DNA from: Neocallimastix lanati (nom. inval.)
Lineage: Eukaryota > Neocallimastigomycota > Neocallimastigomycetes > Neocallimastigales > Neocallimastigaceae
Reading direction: 5' to 3'
DNA: 64,000 bases
NCBI GenBank assembly: GCA_016946835.1
Contig: JACVTC010000266.1
Coordinates: 1-64,000, forward strand
Shown here: positions 12,645 to 25,560 of the stretch, piece by piece
Layout of the letters: every line of letters starts with the position of its first letter
Position numbering within the stretch: the first letter of the stretch is position 1
Position numbers and translations under genes: made by a program
The notes under the pieces: model-generated
Databases searched by the model: none
The model's input: the letters and a program-made list of their open reading frames with translations, nothing else
Told to the model about the DNA's origin: nothing

Positions 12645-13910
12645 ACAAGGGAAATAGGTGATACTTCAGAAAAAAGTGAATCGCAATACACTAGTATTGA
12701 TTATTCAAAGAATGAAGGAATGGTTAAAACTACCACTAAAAGGGTTTATTATACTTTTGAGGAAACCGTTGTCAATAATAGAAACACTCGTTGTCAAGTG
12801 TTGATATATAAAAAAATTACTTGTAAATACCAAATTGCATCCTGTTATGATTATAATGATAAAACGCGTTTTAATATCAATATTCGAAATATTTTTATGT
12901 CACTATGAAACGGGACAATAAATTATTTAATACATTTAAATTGGAACAAAGAAATTCCAATACCTGTCAAGATAAAAAGAATGGAAACAATATTAATTAT
13001 TCTCAAGAAGAAATCGATTTTATTTGTAGAATGAAAATGAAAGAAAAATCTTCCTCTTCTTCCGATAATGGCGAGAGCGCCGTTAATTCTGAAACCGTTA
13101 ACTGCACTAATTTGGATAAATGTGAATCGCTAAACGATAGTAGTCTTGTTGAAGCCCAAGAGGATTATATCCTTTTAAATTGTGACCAAACTAAAATAAA
13201 TGTAGAATGACTCAGTATAGTATTCAGAAAATATATGAGGCTCAAAGTCAAGAAAAATCGAAAAATAATAATACCACTGCGGGAACAACGGAAAATGGAA
13301 CCCAGAGAAATGGAAGTTCACAAACCACTACGGAAACATCTACTACTCCTATTACTATTACTTCTTCTTCTTCTCCTTCTTATTCATCTAAAGTAAATAG
13401 TAAAATAAAAAGTTATATTAAAAATTTAACGAATAAAAAAATTTTGAAGCAAAAAATGTAGTATTATGGTCGAATATAAAGACAGAACATCAGCATTTAA
13501 TTGTTGGTTGGAATGGAAACGGACTAAGTAATGTTTCAGAGATCTCCTATTTAGTCGTAAATACTTTTGATCAAAATAGATACAATATGTATACTGGATT
13601 AATCTTCTATGATCCATTTGGTATACTTATTTGGCGTTACAAAATCAAAGACAATAAATATAGTTCCTATCTTAACCGTGATGGATATTACTTACCTGTT
13701 AAGTATTGCTATCCCTTTAAGAATGAAGATGTGACTAAAAATATACCGCAGAAATATTTATATGAAACCGTTGATCCCTCAATAAAAAATAATAATTCTT
13801 ATTTACAACTCCCGGATGGAATTGCTTATAAAGGAAATTTTATGTACTACGGGGGATGTGATAATACCATCTATTCGAATGAAAGTTTAAAATCAGATAA
13901 TAAATGATTT
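12645..13910 (+). pseudogene. Unidentified GC-richer gene split over four ORFs by three -1 frame changes
   Basis: Four consecutive open stretches (about 12645-12908, 12875-13210, 13195-13461 and 13437-13907) step through frames 0, 2, 1 and 0. Each change equals one missing base. Two junctions happen to form ATGA stop/start overlaps at 12905 and 13207. Codon use is much less A/T-biased than in neighbouring intergenic DNA, and Trp codons are intact TGG. The first part has paired Cys residues in a beta-rich style (KRVYYTFEETV, then NTRCQVLIYKKITCKYQIAS). The middle is Ser/Thr/Asn-rich linker. The last part is aromatic-rich and globular (LIVGWNGNGLSNV, YTGLIFYDPFGILIWRY, DGYYLPVKYCYPF). I do not recognise the family. 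The first segment opens after TAA with no clear start codon, so the 5' end may lie upstream or be lost. It is either a young pseudogene or one gene with three single-base deletions in the assembly. Confidence 0.6.
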
Positions 13911-15079
13911 CATTTAATCTTAAATATTAGTGGTAGATAAATATTATAACATTTTCCAATATCCCAATTACTTCAATATGTATTTTAAATAAATAAGAAT
14001 TATCAGGGCGTTTATTTTCATCTCTAAATTCTAAACTGATATAATTGCTTCAAAATTGCCTCTAATATACTACTAAATAGTTTTTTTTTTTTTTATTTTT
14101 TATTAAATATTATTACGTTTATCATTTAATTATATAAAATTAAAATATAAATATATAATTTAATATAAAAATTATATTAAATTTTAAGAAAAAATAATTT
14201 TTTTTAATAAAACAAAATGGTATATTTATTTTTTAGTGCTAATATCATTATTGAAAATAAAATGAAATACTTTAGACTTTAATTATAATATTATATAAAC
14301 TTTATATTTGATTTTCCAGTTTATAATATTTTTTTTATATTAGTTTTCATATTAAACAAATTATTTAATTATATAAAAAGATATAAAAATATTATATTAT
14401 TATTAATTATCATTATAAATATAATAAATATAGCTTTAGCAATTTTAACTTTAATAAAGAAATAAAACTTTTGTACTAAAAAATAACTTTTATATATTTA
14501 TATAAAATGATATTTATATTTCGTTTATTTTTGTAATAAAATAAAAATTTAGAATTATTCTCGTTATTAAATTTAGAACTATTTTTTATTTTAAAAAATG
14601 ATATTAATAATAAATATTTACATGATAATATATCAAAATAATATAAAAAAGTATAAAAATTTCTTAAATACATATAAAAATTTTAAATTATATTTATTAA
14701 AGGGCCCAATTATAACAAACCAATTTATTGTAAGTGTAGTTTTTTTTTTATTTTATTTTATTTTTATTAATATTACAATCTTTTATATTACATCACTATT
14801 TATTTTATTTTATTATATTTTTTGTGAAAAACAAATTTATAAATCTAAGACAAACACTGTATTAATAAAAACAATATAACAAAGTATTTTATGTTATGAG
14901 TAATATTATAAAATGTTTATTAATAATTTTTATTATGAGGATATATATATTTTTCTAAGAGATATTTTTACATTAAATTTATTTCATATTTTATATCTTA
15001 GTTAACATTATTTAATTTAATTAAAGATTAATTATTAGTTGATATAAATTAATAATATAAATAAATGTATGTAACGATT
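13911..15079. other. AT-rich intergenic DNA
   Basis: No convincing gene was found. A 93-codon open frame at 14598-14879 has hydrophobic, purely A/T-driven composition and no family resemblance, so it is treated as chance. Confidence 0.6.
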
Positions 15080-16100
15080 TCGTCTCTAACATTTTTATTA
15101 ATATCATATAATTTATTTTATTTTATTAATAATTTAATCTTTTATGTTACTTTGCTATTTATTTTTTTTATTTTATTAATAATTTATACTTTAATTAAAT
15201 ATTTATTTTATTTTATTTTTATTAATACTTAACTCTTTATATTACTTTAATATTTATTTTATTTTAATTTATTAAAACTTTACCTTTTATTTTATTTTCT
15301 TATTTATTTTATTTTATTTTATTTTTATTAATATTTTATTATTTATTTTTTATTAATACTTCTATCTTTTATATTATTTCAATATTTATTTTTTTTTTTT
15401 ACTTTATTATATTAATACATCATTTTTTTTATATTACTTCAATAATTATTTATTTTATTTTATTAATATCTTATTATTTATTTTATTTTAATTTATTAAT
15501 ACTTCAATCTATGTTACTTCAATATTTATTTTATTTTATAATATTAATACTTCAATCTTTTATATTATTTTTCTATTTTTATTTTTTATTTTTTTTATTA
15601 ATACTTTACTTTTTTATTTTTCTTAACTATTTATTTTATTTTATTTTTTTTAATACTTCTATCTTTTATATTACTCTACTATATATTTTTTTTAATTTAT
15701 TTTATTAATACATCATTTTTTTATATTACTTTACAATTTATTTTATTTTAATTTATTAATATTTTAATCTTTTATATTACTTCAATAATTATTTATTTTA
15801 TTTTTATTAATATCTTATTATTTATTTTATTTTATTTTTATTAATTCTTTACTCTCTTATATTTATTAATTATTTATTTTATTTTATTTTATTTTTATTA
15901 ACACTTTACTATTTATTTTATTTTATTTTATTTTTATTAACACTTTACTATTTATTTTATTTTATTTTATTTTATTTTTATTAACACTTTACTAGTTATT
16001 TTATTTTATTAATACATCACTCTTTAATTTATTTATTTAAATTTTATTAAAAATTAACTCTTTATTTTATTTTATTTTATTTTCCTTTTCTTTAAAATAA
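15080..16100. repeat. Degenerate T-rich minisatellite
   Basis: Irregular units of roughly 40-70 bp combine TTTTA tracts with TTATTAATACTT and TCTTTTATATTACTTC segments. The T-over-A strand asymmetry is strong. The most regular part is near 15860-16000, where ATTAACACTTTACTATT recurs after successive (TTTTA)n tracts. ORFs across it are artefacts of the repeat. Confidence 0.8.
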
Positions 16101-16859
16101 GGATATTAATGTTTAATTTTTTTTTCTATTTTTTATATATCATTATAACCAGGAAGATATTAAAAAGTTTATTCCATTAAAATAAAATCTGATTAAAAAA
16201 CACATACAATTAGCTGGTTGAGCTGAGTAGTTTGACTATTACTTGAATAAGAGCAAAACCGGAAGTAACGAATTGGTTTATAATGTAGGTTTTTGACTAA
16301 TAATAAAATAATAATATGAATTATATTTAAAAAGAATCATCTTGTCAATGAATTCATTAGAAATTAAAACAGTATATAACGAAGTATATATATTTCTTAA
16401 GATTACACTCTGGAAACCGAAGTTTTGTTGTTATGCCAAATAAATACTTTAAATATTCCAATTTTCAGGAAAACCGTCTATTTAATAATGCATTAAAGTT
16501 AATAAATATTAAACAAAAAAAATAAAAATATAATTATAGTATATAAATATATACATTTATTTTTAATTTTTTATATTTATTTTTACTATAATTCTTAAAT
16601 AATTTATATTAAAATATTAGTATTAAATTACAATATTTAATTTTTAATAAGTAGAAAAAATATATATTATTATTTAACTTATTATATATTCTATTATAAA
16701 AATATATTAGTACAATTTATTTAAGTTTTTATTTTTTATTTTTTTTAGATTTAGAGAAAATTTTATATAATTTATAATAATAATAAAATTACATAATTTT
16801 AATGAAAAAAAATAAAATACATGAAATAAAATATTTTATATTATAAAATTATAAAAGTG
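16101..16859. other. Unassigned DNA with a less AT-rich island
   Basis: The stretch 16195-16300 is visibly richer in G and C and may be a coding relic, for example FDYYLNKSKTGSNELVYN on the plus strand. It has stops on both sides and no recognised family. The rest is AT-rich with no feature. Confidence 0.4.
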
Positions 16860-17990
16860 CGTTAATAGCAATAGCCTCTAACTTTTCCCATTAATCGATG
16901 ATAACACCAAGTCATTATTGCAAGTAATATTTTCAGTATTAGTTTTATCAAACGAATCTGTATCAGATCTTTCAATGAGAGAGGAAAATCCATTCCTAAT
17001 CATTTCGATATTGACGCTATTAGCTATGGTAAATTCAATAGATTCAACGGAATACTATTTCATCATAAATCTAAAAGATTGATAAATTAATGGTATTATA
17101 TTTGTTAAAAATTCCACAATCCCCACAAAATAGTCTTCGAAGTTGAATTTTGTTTAAAAATATTGTCAGCTAACTGTCTTTGTTCCTTATCATTAAATTT
17201 AATTTTTTTAATATATTGAACGCCCACCAAGAAGAGCCCGCAATATAAAATAATAAATATTATTATCATTATCCTTTTTTGAATCTAAAAAAATATCAAA
17301 AGATTTTTGTTCAAATAATATAGAAAACTTCAAAAAGAGATCATCTAGAAAAAGTAAAAAATTATTTCTGAAATATACCTACTCTTTATAGGAAAAGATT
17401 CATTGAGAAAAACTAAGTACGCTAACACCACAACATAGGCAACATTTATGGCAATCTTATATTACTATTTTTCTTTTAATGAAATACTAATGTCAAATTT
17501 AAAACCACACCTAATTCGAGGAATATAAAAGAATCATAATTGATACTTAGAATATTGAAATGATAAGTCCTTGATTTCTGAAATTAAACCAAAATCATTT
17601 TCCTTGTAAATAATTACTTTTTTAGTTTTTGAGTGTTTTAAGACATTTCTTTCCCACGAAAAGATTTTATTTCACTTTTTTTTTTTATCATTTAATTTCA
17701 TATACAAAGTTCTTGAATCTTTAGTTCATGAGTAATATTGCATAGTAAGAATATTATTAATTAATATAATTAATAATAAATGATGAGTTTTTTCCGTTTT
17801 ATAAAGCAGAGCATTTGAGATATACCACAGATAGATGAAAGAGGGGGTATTTTCAATTCACGAATAATATCGTAATAGAGACAAACATAATAATTACGAG
17901 TTTCAAATCCATTACTCAAAGTACGATATTAATATTTTTTGAGCTTAAGAGTATCTGCTTTTATTTGAACCAAATAGAGGAGCATAATTT
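16860..17990 (-). pseudogene. Decayed multi-pass membrane protein gene
   Basis: The minus strand shows protein-like stretches over 1.1 kb interrupted by stops and shifts. Reading from the high coordinate, GLLLNYAPLFGSNKS is followed by a membrane segment (LVIIMFVSITILFVN, about 17905-17860). Further segments include INVAYVVVLAYLVFLNESF (about 17440), IMIIIFIILYCGLFLVGVQY (about 17270-17210) and then a hydrophilic tail with KFNDKEQRQLADNIFKQN (about 17200-17150) and VESIEFTIANSVNIEM (about 17050). Hydrophobic segments followed by a polar cytoplasmic-like tail suggest a receptor or channel. A class C GPCR-like protein, common in gut fungi, is one guess but no diagnostic motif was seen. The relic ends against the (TTTTA)n array. 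Confidence 0.45.
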
Positions 17991-18003
17991 AAAAGAAGAC
18001 CAA

Positions 18004-18541
18004 AAATAAAGGAATTTAAAATTTTATTTTATTTTTATTAATACTATATTACTTCACTATTTATTTTATTTTATTTTATTTTATTTTATTTTATTTTATT
18101 TTATTTTATTTTATTTTATTTTATTTTATTTTATTTTATTTTATTTTATTTTATTTTATTTTATTTTATTTTATTTTATTTTATTTTATTTTATTTTATT
18201 TTATTTTATTTTATTTTATTTTATTTTATTTTATTTTATTTTATTTTATTTTATTTTATTTTATTTTATTTTATTTTATTTTATTTTATTTTATTTTATT
18301 TTATTTTATTTTATTTTATTTTATTTTATTTTATTTTATTTTATTTTATTTTATTTTATTTTATTTTATTTTATTTTATTTTATTTTATTTTATTTTATT
18401 TTATTTTATTTTAATTTATTTTATTTTATTTTATTTTATTTTATTTTATTTTATTTTATTTTATTTTATTTTATTTTATTTTATTTTATTTTATTTTATT
18501 TTATTTTATTTTATTTTATTTTATTTTATTTTATTTTATTT
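18004..18541. repeat. (TTTTA)n pentamer array, about 100 copies
   Basis: A nearly perfect pentanucleotide array is uninterrupted from about 18055 to 18541 apart from one TTTAATTT change near 18411-18416. It is followed by a T-run and the words CAATCTGTACTTTATATT, which also sit between TTTTA tracts at 41.0-41.5 kb. Confidence 0.97.
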
Positions 18542-19286
18542 TTTTTTTTTTTTATTTTGTTCAATCTGTACTTTATATTTATTTTTCAAATTATTTTATT
18601 ATACTTTTTTATTTTTTAATTTATTCCATTTTTTTATTTATTTTTTAAACTCTATTTTTAATTTTTTATTTTTTTAATTTAAATTTTTATATCTTTATTA
18701 TTTTTAATTTCTTTTAAATTTTTAATTATTTTAATTTTATATATTTATTTTTTTTAATTTCTTTTAATTTTTTATTTTATTTTTATTTTTTTTTTTGATT
18801 CCAACTTTTATTTTATTCAATTTTTTTTTGTTTTTTTCCAATTTTTTATTTTTTTTATTTCGTTTTTATATTTATTAATTTTTCATTTCTTTTGATTTAA
18901 TTTTTTTTTATATATTTTTTTATTATTTATATTTATTTTAATTCTAATTTTTTATTTTAAAATTTTTTTTTATTCCGACTTTTATTTTAATTTTTTTTTC
19001 TTTGATTCAAATATTTTTTTTATTTTTCTTTTAATTTCAATTTTTATTTTATTTTATTGGAATTTTTTCCCATCTTTTAGTTTATTTCATTTTTTTAATA
19101 TTTTATTTCAATTTTTTTTATTTTTTTTTATTTTTTTTCTTGATTTGAACATATATTTTATTTTTTTTATTATTTTTTTTGATTCCAACTTTTATTTTAA
19201 TTTTTTTATTTTTTTTATTTTTTTATTTTATTTTTTATGATTTCAATTTTTATTTTTTTATTTTTTTTTATATTTTTATTTTATTC

Positions 19287-19317
<31 letters not shown>

Positions 19318-19380
19318 TATTTTTATTTATTTTATTTTTTCATATTTTTATTTTTTTTATTCTATTTATATAAAAAAATA
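18542..19380. repeat. T-rich low-complexity DNA
   Basis: Long poly-T-rich sequence holds degenerate units such as TTTTGATTCCAACTTTTATTTTA (about 18793, 18962 and 19176). Open frames here code only Phe/Ile/Leu and are composition artefacts. Confidence 0.75.
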
Positions 19381-19539
19381 ATATTAAAATATTTATATTT
19401 ATGTATATATATTTTAAAAAGAATAATTTTCTTTTTCATTTTTTCAATTAATTTTATTGCTGAAATTTTCTTTAAATTTGGAATAAAAATGGCGATGTTT
19501 TTCATTAAATTATTTTTTAAAGATTTTAAAGATGTTTTA

Positions 19540-19800
19540 TTTTATCCTATTAAAATAATATTAACTTTTATTTTAAAACTATTAATTTTCTTCACATAAA
19601 GATTATTATCATTATAAAATGAATAATGTAATATTTTTTCTTCTGCATTTTCATAATATTTTGCGTTTTCATCTAAATTTATACAACAATTCGTATTTAC
19701 TATATAATAAAAATAATTTATACATTTATTAACGTCTTTAATACAATTAGAATCATTATTATTATATCCGCAAAAAGGACATCAACTTTTTCACATAAAT
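19540..19800 (-). pseudogene. Cysteine-rich coding relic
   Basis: A minus-strand open stretch reads from CPFCGYNNNDSNCIKDVNKC (about 19781) through CCINLDENAKYYENAEEK to a TAA near 19545. Regular Cys spacing resembles extracellular Cys-rich modules, but no family was identified. Immediately upstream in frame is TGA (plus strand TCA at 19782-19784), where Trp would fit. Further upstream the frame is lost. It is probably the 3' fragment of a dead gene. The 120-codon plus-strand frame across it is a shadow. Confidence 0.4.
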
Positions 19801-21289
19801 GTAAGTCTTATTATTATTAATTAAAGAAAAACTTCAAATTTTCCTTATTATTTATTGAAACAATCTATTTCTATAATTAACAAAAACTTTTTCATTTTTA
19901 GTAAATGAATTTTCATTCAAATTTTCATTAGAAATAACATATATTTTTTAAATTTTAGGGATTGGCGTAATTTTTAATTTCATTATCAGAAGAATATCTT
20001 TAAATATACATTTTCTTAGAGATTCCTTAAGACGGAATAAATTATATTGACCAATATATTAAATATATTTAATAAAAATAATAAAAAGTATTACATCTAA
20101 AGAAATTATAACAAACCTTAAAGTAATGCTTGGTTTGGAATATATATAAGTAAACTTAAATGTACTTAATAATTACTATAATTTTTTTTATATTTTAAAC
20201 ATTTATTTATTAATTATTATTTAATTTATATTTTATTTTAATTTAAATTTTATTATTTTTTACATTTTATTTTTTCTTTTTTATTTTTTATATATTTAAA
20301 TTTTTTTTATTTTTCTATTTTTTTTTTACTTTATATTTATATATATATTAAACTTCTTTTTAGATTATATTTGTAAGGATTTAACATAATCTTCAATAAT
20401 TAATTATATAATAATTAATTAATGTATTAAAATTACATAAATTTATGATTTACGTATATGAAAATTAATTATAAATTTTTGTAAATTTTTCAAAAGGAAA
20501 AATTATTATAAAAATAATTTTGGATAATAAATATAAATAATTTATTTAATTTAATTTTTTTATTTAAATTAGTTAATTTAGTTTAGTTAGTTTAAATTAC
20601 TTTAAAATTAATTTCAGGATAGTTTTAAATTGTTAAAATTAGTTTAAATAATTTATAAAAATAGTTTTGAACTGTGAATATATAAACATTAGTATTAATG
20701 ATATTTATATAATAAATAGATAATAAATGAATTATTATTGAATTCAATTATTATTGTAAATAAGTAGAAAGCTTATTGAATTAATTATTGTTCAGTTTTA
20801 ATTAATTATTATTTAATAAAATTATTAATAAATTTTTTTTTTATAAATAAATAGTAATATATGTAAATTAGATAGGAATAATAAATTAAAACGTAATCAA
20901 GAAAAATATAAATATATGTAAATTTCATTATTTAAATCGATGTATTAGTTATTGACTATTATATAGTTAATAAAATAATTTAATTAATGTAATAATAAAA
21001 GATATTTTTAAAAAAATATAAAAGTGAATTTTTTTATTTAATATGTTTTGTTTTCTTTTTTTAATTATTATTATCTGTTTATTTTAAGAAAAACCTTTAC
21101 ATTATTTTATTTTAATTTATTTTTGATTATATTTTATTTTTTATTATTTTTTTTAATTAATATTATATTTATTTGTTCTTTATTTTTAGTGCTTCAATGA
21201 TTACCTCTTTTTTTATATTAATTTTTTTTCCTGTGTAAATTATTTTTAATATATTTCTTTTTATATTTTTATTTACTTTTGTATAGCAT
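19801..21289. other. AT-rich intergenic DNA
   Basis: Nothing can be supported here. There is some T-rich sequence at 20220-20340 and a TTAGTTTAGTTAG run near 20575. Confidence 0.6.
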
Positions 21290-22960
21290 TTAATGCAAAA
21301 TTAAAGAAAATTTGTTCTAATGAAGTTTGACTATAACTAAAATCTGTAACTAAACCGTTTTTTCTATAAGATTCCACAAATTCGAAAATGTGACTTCATA
21401 TTTAACGCAATTAGAAGACTTGTCTTCAATTTTAAAGCATTTATTTCAAATAGTTGACCCTTAAGAACGATTTTACTATGTAATTTTTCTACATCATTGG
21501 AAGGAACATATAAAATATAGGTATTACTAAATTTCATCTTCAAGTGTTCAATAGTACTAATATATTTTAATCTTCATTTGAACATAATGGCAATACAATT
21601 ACATAATAATTCTCCTTCACTTAATTTATAAGGCATTTTATTTTTATGTTAAATTAAATGACAGTAACTAATGAATTCTTTAGCGATTTTTTTGCCTTCT
21701 TTTTAGAATATCCATCAAGATAAAGGAACATTTCAATATGTTCAAAAAGAATAAATTCATTCCAAGTATATCTTCTTGAGAACATTAACATAATGTAATT
21801 TCATTTCTTACTCTTTCAGTAGTATCTTTACCATCACAATATATTTTTACAAGAGATTGTGGGAAGATATTAAGTAAACTAGACTTACCAGAACCATTAG
21901 GAGGAAAATACCAAAACATTTACATTTCTCAATACCTAAGGTGATATTTTCAAATGGAGTCTAATTGAAATGACCACTACCCATTTCACTGATATGATAT
22001 TCTCCATATTTTAAATTTTTGCAATCAATGGTATCGTTTATCTCTTGTTTAGATTAAAAATTAATTTCATCATATTCCTTCGACAATTTTAAAATTTTTA
22101 TTAGAATGAGATTTTAAATATCATAATTTAAGACATGATACAATTCCTTTGGAATATCATAATCACTATTTTTTAATTCCTTATTGTATTTTTTTGTTGA
22201 TTTCATATGTAATATTTAATACTTTTTGTATTGGATCATATTTCTTCTTGTTAAGATTAGTTAATATATAGCTGTTAACGATGACACTAAGAATAAAAGC
22301 AATTACATAAGTGACGATTTGATATTCTAAATTTAATAAACTAAAGAATGAAATATTAATTTTCATAAGGTTATGTTTGATACCAAACTAATCATTGATT
22401 TGAAAATTTTGACAAAACTATAATTTTGGAATACAATTGCTCCAAGATAGATTTGGATTTGGAGTGAACCGCCTATATATTAGTTTCGATATTTTTAAGA
22501 AAAGCTCAGATAATAATAGCATATGGTGGAACATTGCTGAAGAAGAAAAAGATAAGAAAAACATTATTTTCATTATTAAGGAAGTAGCTAACACACAATA
22601 CTGGAATAAAAGACAATCGATTCCATATAAGTAGATAAAGATAAATAACAAACTGATCATTGATATCTGGAAAAATGGAGTAAATTTACAAATGATGAAT
22701 GTTAGTAAGATTAGCATATAGATAATTATGAAAATTATAAAATTAGAAATTAAAACGGATAACCAATAACAATTGTTAGAGATTTCATACAATCGAAATT
22801 GTTTCAACAAATTTTGAACTTTTTCACGGACAACATTAGTACCATAGAAAGATAATGGAAAAGAAATATATAATATTAATAAGGTATTAAACACTTTTCA
22901 TGAAAGTAATGGAATAATCATTGAAATAATTATAATAAATAAATATTTTTATCTCTTAAA
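21290..22960 (-). pseudogene. Decayed ABCA-type ABC transporter (last TM domain and second nucleotide-binding domain)
   Basis: The reading direction is from 22960 down. The longest open piece (22894-22418) begins near YGTNVVREKVQNLLKQFRLY and YWLSVLISNFIIF. This is the ABCA pattern of a cytoplasmic coupling stretch followed by several hydrophobic helices; two more hydrophobic pieces follow to 22181. Walker A is PPNGSGKS at 21904-21881 (family GPNGAGKS). CSQEDILWNEF near 21780 matches the Q-loop region CPQHDILWDEL, and LSEGE near 21635 replaces the LSGG signature. Walker B is deleted. The region after the NBD is recognisable down to about 21290 and resembles the ABCA C-terminal QTSLEQ(I/V)F motif. 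It was probably a lipid or xenobiotic transporter half. Stops, shifts, the altered signature and the deletion make it non-functional. The N-terminal half is absent. Confidence 0.8.
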
Positions 22961-23739
22961 AAATAATAATTAGATGCTAATAATTCAATAGTAACTATTA
23001 AAAGCAGATTCAAGATTAAAATCAAAATAGTTTAATAATAATAATAAAAATAAAAAAAAGAAATTAATTTTATGTTTTCGTTTGAGTACTTTTTATATGA
23101 TTATAATTATTTTATTATATTACTAATTAAACATTATACATTCAACTTTTATTATTAGTATTAATTGTAAAATGTTTTTTTTTTTTTATCTAATTGTACA
23201 ACTATTTATTTAAAGTGTTTTTTTTTATTTCATATATATTGATTATTATTTTCTATTATTTGTTGGTAAATGTCGATGATATTTATAACTTCATCTTATA
23301 AAGCTTATGGTATGAGAGGAAAAAAGAGGAGAAAAAAAAAGAATCCTAATCTTTATTTCTATTTCCTTTTCAACAGTGAACATTAATAATAATTTAATAT
23401 AAATATATAGAAAATTAATAATGATATTTTTTTTTTTTTGTTGTTGTCTTTTAAGTGACATTGGAACCATGAACTCAAAATAAAAATAAATAAAACAACA
23501 ACAGACTTATTCATATTAATTATCATTATTAGTAATAAAAAGTTAAATAATTATAAATGAAAATAGATATATCTTTTTGTTGTAATCCCAATTATTTACT
23601 ATTTTCCTAGTAAAATGGTTAGTAGAAAGAAAACTTTTTCTGGTAGTCTTTTTTTTTTTTAAAGTTAAATGGAAATTTTTATTTATATTTTTTATTTTTA
23701 TTTTTCATTTCTGTTCACATATCTGTCTTGAGCTTCAAA
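22961..23739. other. AT-rich intergenic DNA
   Basis: No gene was found. The sequence is AT-rich with several T-runs (near 23172, 23429 and 23650). Confidence 0.6.
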
Positions 23740-24240
23740 TAGAATTACCGAAGGAACGCTGCAAGAAGTAGGTGAAGGAAGAGGATCTCACCAAATGAAG
23801 ATTCTCCGAGTAAGAAATATGTTGTAAAAAAATTTAGCCAGTGCGTCATTTGATGTCAACATCCAGAAATGGCTAGACACACTCTTTCGGAATGCCTAGA
23901 AGAAAAATTACAGCTTGATCATTACCAATGGTACCAATGGCTCAAGCTACAATCATACTATTTGTCCCATTAAAAAACGCTGCATTACCAAGGGAAGGTG
24001 GGTCTTTGAAAAAAGAGGAATGTGATATTCACTCCAGAAGTCAATCTAAATATGGTCTTTGTATAAATGATGATGTAGAAAGTGAATCTTATGTTTATTG
24101 TGTTGACTGCAGTTACATCTTGCCAGATATCTGATATGTCCTAGATTTTTTCTACGGGAATAGCTATGCCAACGATTAATCAGAATTTGAAGTACACTTT
24201 GACAAGATGAAAGATTTTTGTTACAATAAGGAAACCATGG
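23740..24240 (+). pseudogene. Unidentified coding relic, less AT-rich, Cys-containing
   Basis: A GC-richer island gives protein-like stretches in two plus-strand frames, suggesting a frameshifted relic. One frame has SSYNHTICPIKKRCITKGRW (about 23940-24005). Another (68-codon frame, 23928-24134) ends with KYGLCINDDVESESYVYCVD near 24050-24110. Spaced Cys residues suggest an extracellular Cys-rich protein. The family is not recognised, and direction and limits are uncertain. Confidence 0.35.
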
Positions 24241-24745
24241 TTACTTCTTTCTATTCCTTCAATATTATAATAATATATAATAGAAAAACAAGTTAATAAA
24301 TAGATAAATAAATTAATAAATAAATGAGTAAATAATAAATAATAAATAATATATAATAAATTAAATAATTTAATGTAATACGATAAATAATTTTAATGTA
24401 TTATGTATTGTAAAACGGTATTTTGTAGTTAAATAAGAAGTAAAAGTAAAAAAAAAATATATATATATAAAATAAAATAGTAATATTATTATTATATTAA
24501 AATTTTATTTTATATTTTTTTTAATAATCAATATTTGAAATACTTAAATATGACCGAACTTTTAATGTAAGACACAGCTTTGTGATTAGTTAAAGTCATT
24601 TACTTTGTATTAATGGATTACTGAGATTCGTATGAATGTAAAGTTTGGAACTAAATCATAATTTTTATTATATAAAAATAATTTACTTGCTGTAATCAAT
24701 TTTTTCATATAATTTACAATTTAAAAATTTCTTTATGATTTTAAT
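24241..24745. other. AT-rich intergenic DNA
   Basis: No feature was recognised. Confidence 0.6.
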
Positions 24746-24749
24746 AGTT

Positions 24750-25161
24750 TTGGAAATTAATTTTTAGAGTTTACCATGACTACTTCTCAATTTTTTATAT
24801 ATATATCAGATTCAGGTTCATTTCTCCTTTTCCTTTCAGCTTCTAATTCTTATATTGATAATAATTTAATAATGTTATAGTATTTTTCCATTATGCAACT
24901 ATATTTTCTTTTTTTCTTGTTATAATTTACTCCAATTGATAAAATATTTTTAGAATATCTATTAATTAATTTATAAAAAATATTTATTATATTCAATTTA
25001 CCAAAAAAATATTTTTGTTTAAATATATCTTTAAATTTTTCACGTATATCTTCATTATCAATAATAAACATTTTTTTTAGTAATAATTTATATATATTTA
25101 TTATGAAACTGACTACATTATCAAGAAAAATAATTAAATAATTACATAAATTAATATTCAT
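24750..25161 (-). pseudogene. Unidentified small gene relic
   Basis: A 103-codon minus-strand frame (25161-24850) encodes NEDIREKFKDIFKQKYFFGK-like sequence. It continues in the same frame past TAA into ELEAERKRRNEPESDIYIKN and then a TGA (plus strand TCA 24787-24789). The in-frame continuation suggests that both stops arose by C-to-T/G-to-A type changes (CAA to TAA, TGG to TGA). The family is unknown. Confidence 0.4.
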
Positions 25162-25169
25162 AATAAATT

Positions 25170-25560
25170 ATTATTTTTAAAATAATTTAATTTTCATATA
25201 TAATAATTATCAAACAACATCAAATTAAAATTTCATATAAATGAATATATTAATTATTTTTTTACTTATTATTTTTTTTTTTCTTTTCTTAATTAAAAAT
25301 TTAATTGAATAAAATATACGTAAAAAATAAATGTATTTAAAATTTTAATATATTAAAAAATTAAATAAAAAAAATATCTTTTAGACAAAGTTTTATTAAT
25401 TTTATTATTATAATTTCTTTTTTTACTTATTTTGCTTCTTTGGAAAAAAAAAATAAAATCTACTTATTCCTTAACATTAGAAATTTCTTATACAATTTTA
25501 TACTTCACTTAATCATAAAAAAATATATGTAATCTATAACTTGTTTTTAAATTTATATAA
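25170..25560. other. AT-rich intergenic DNA
   Basis: No feature was recognised. Confidence 0.6.

Noticed and set aside
12875-13461. Programmed -1 ribosomal frameshifting in the four-ORF gene
   Set aside because: No canonical X-XXY-YYZ slippery heptamer is in phase at any of the three junctions, and three events in one mRNA would be implausible.
15511-19599. Hydrophobic Phe/Ile/Leu ORFs on the plus strand
   Set aside because: Their composition comes entirely from TTTTA/T-rich repeats, and the last one is antisense to a better minus-strand Cys-rich frame.
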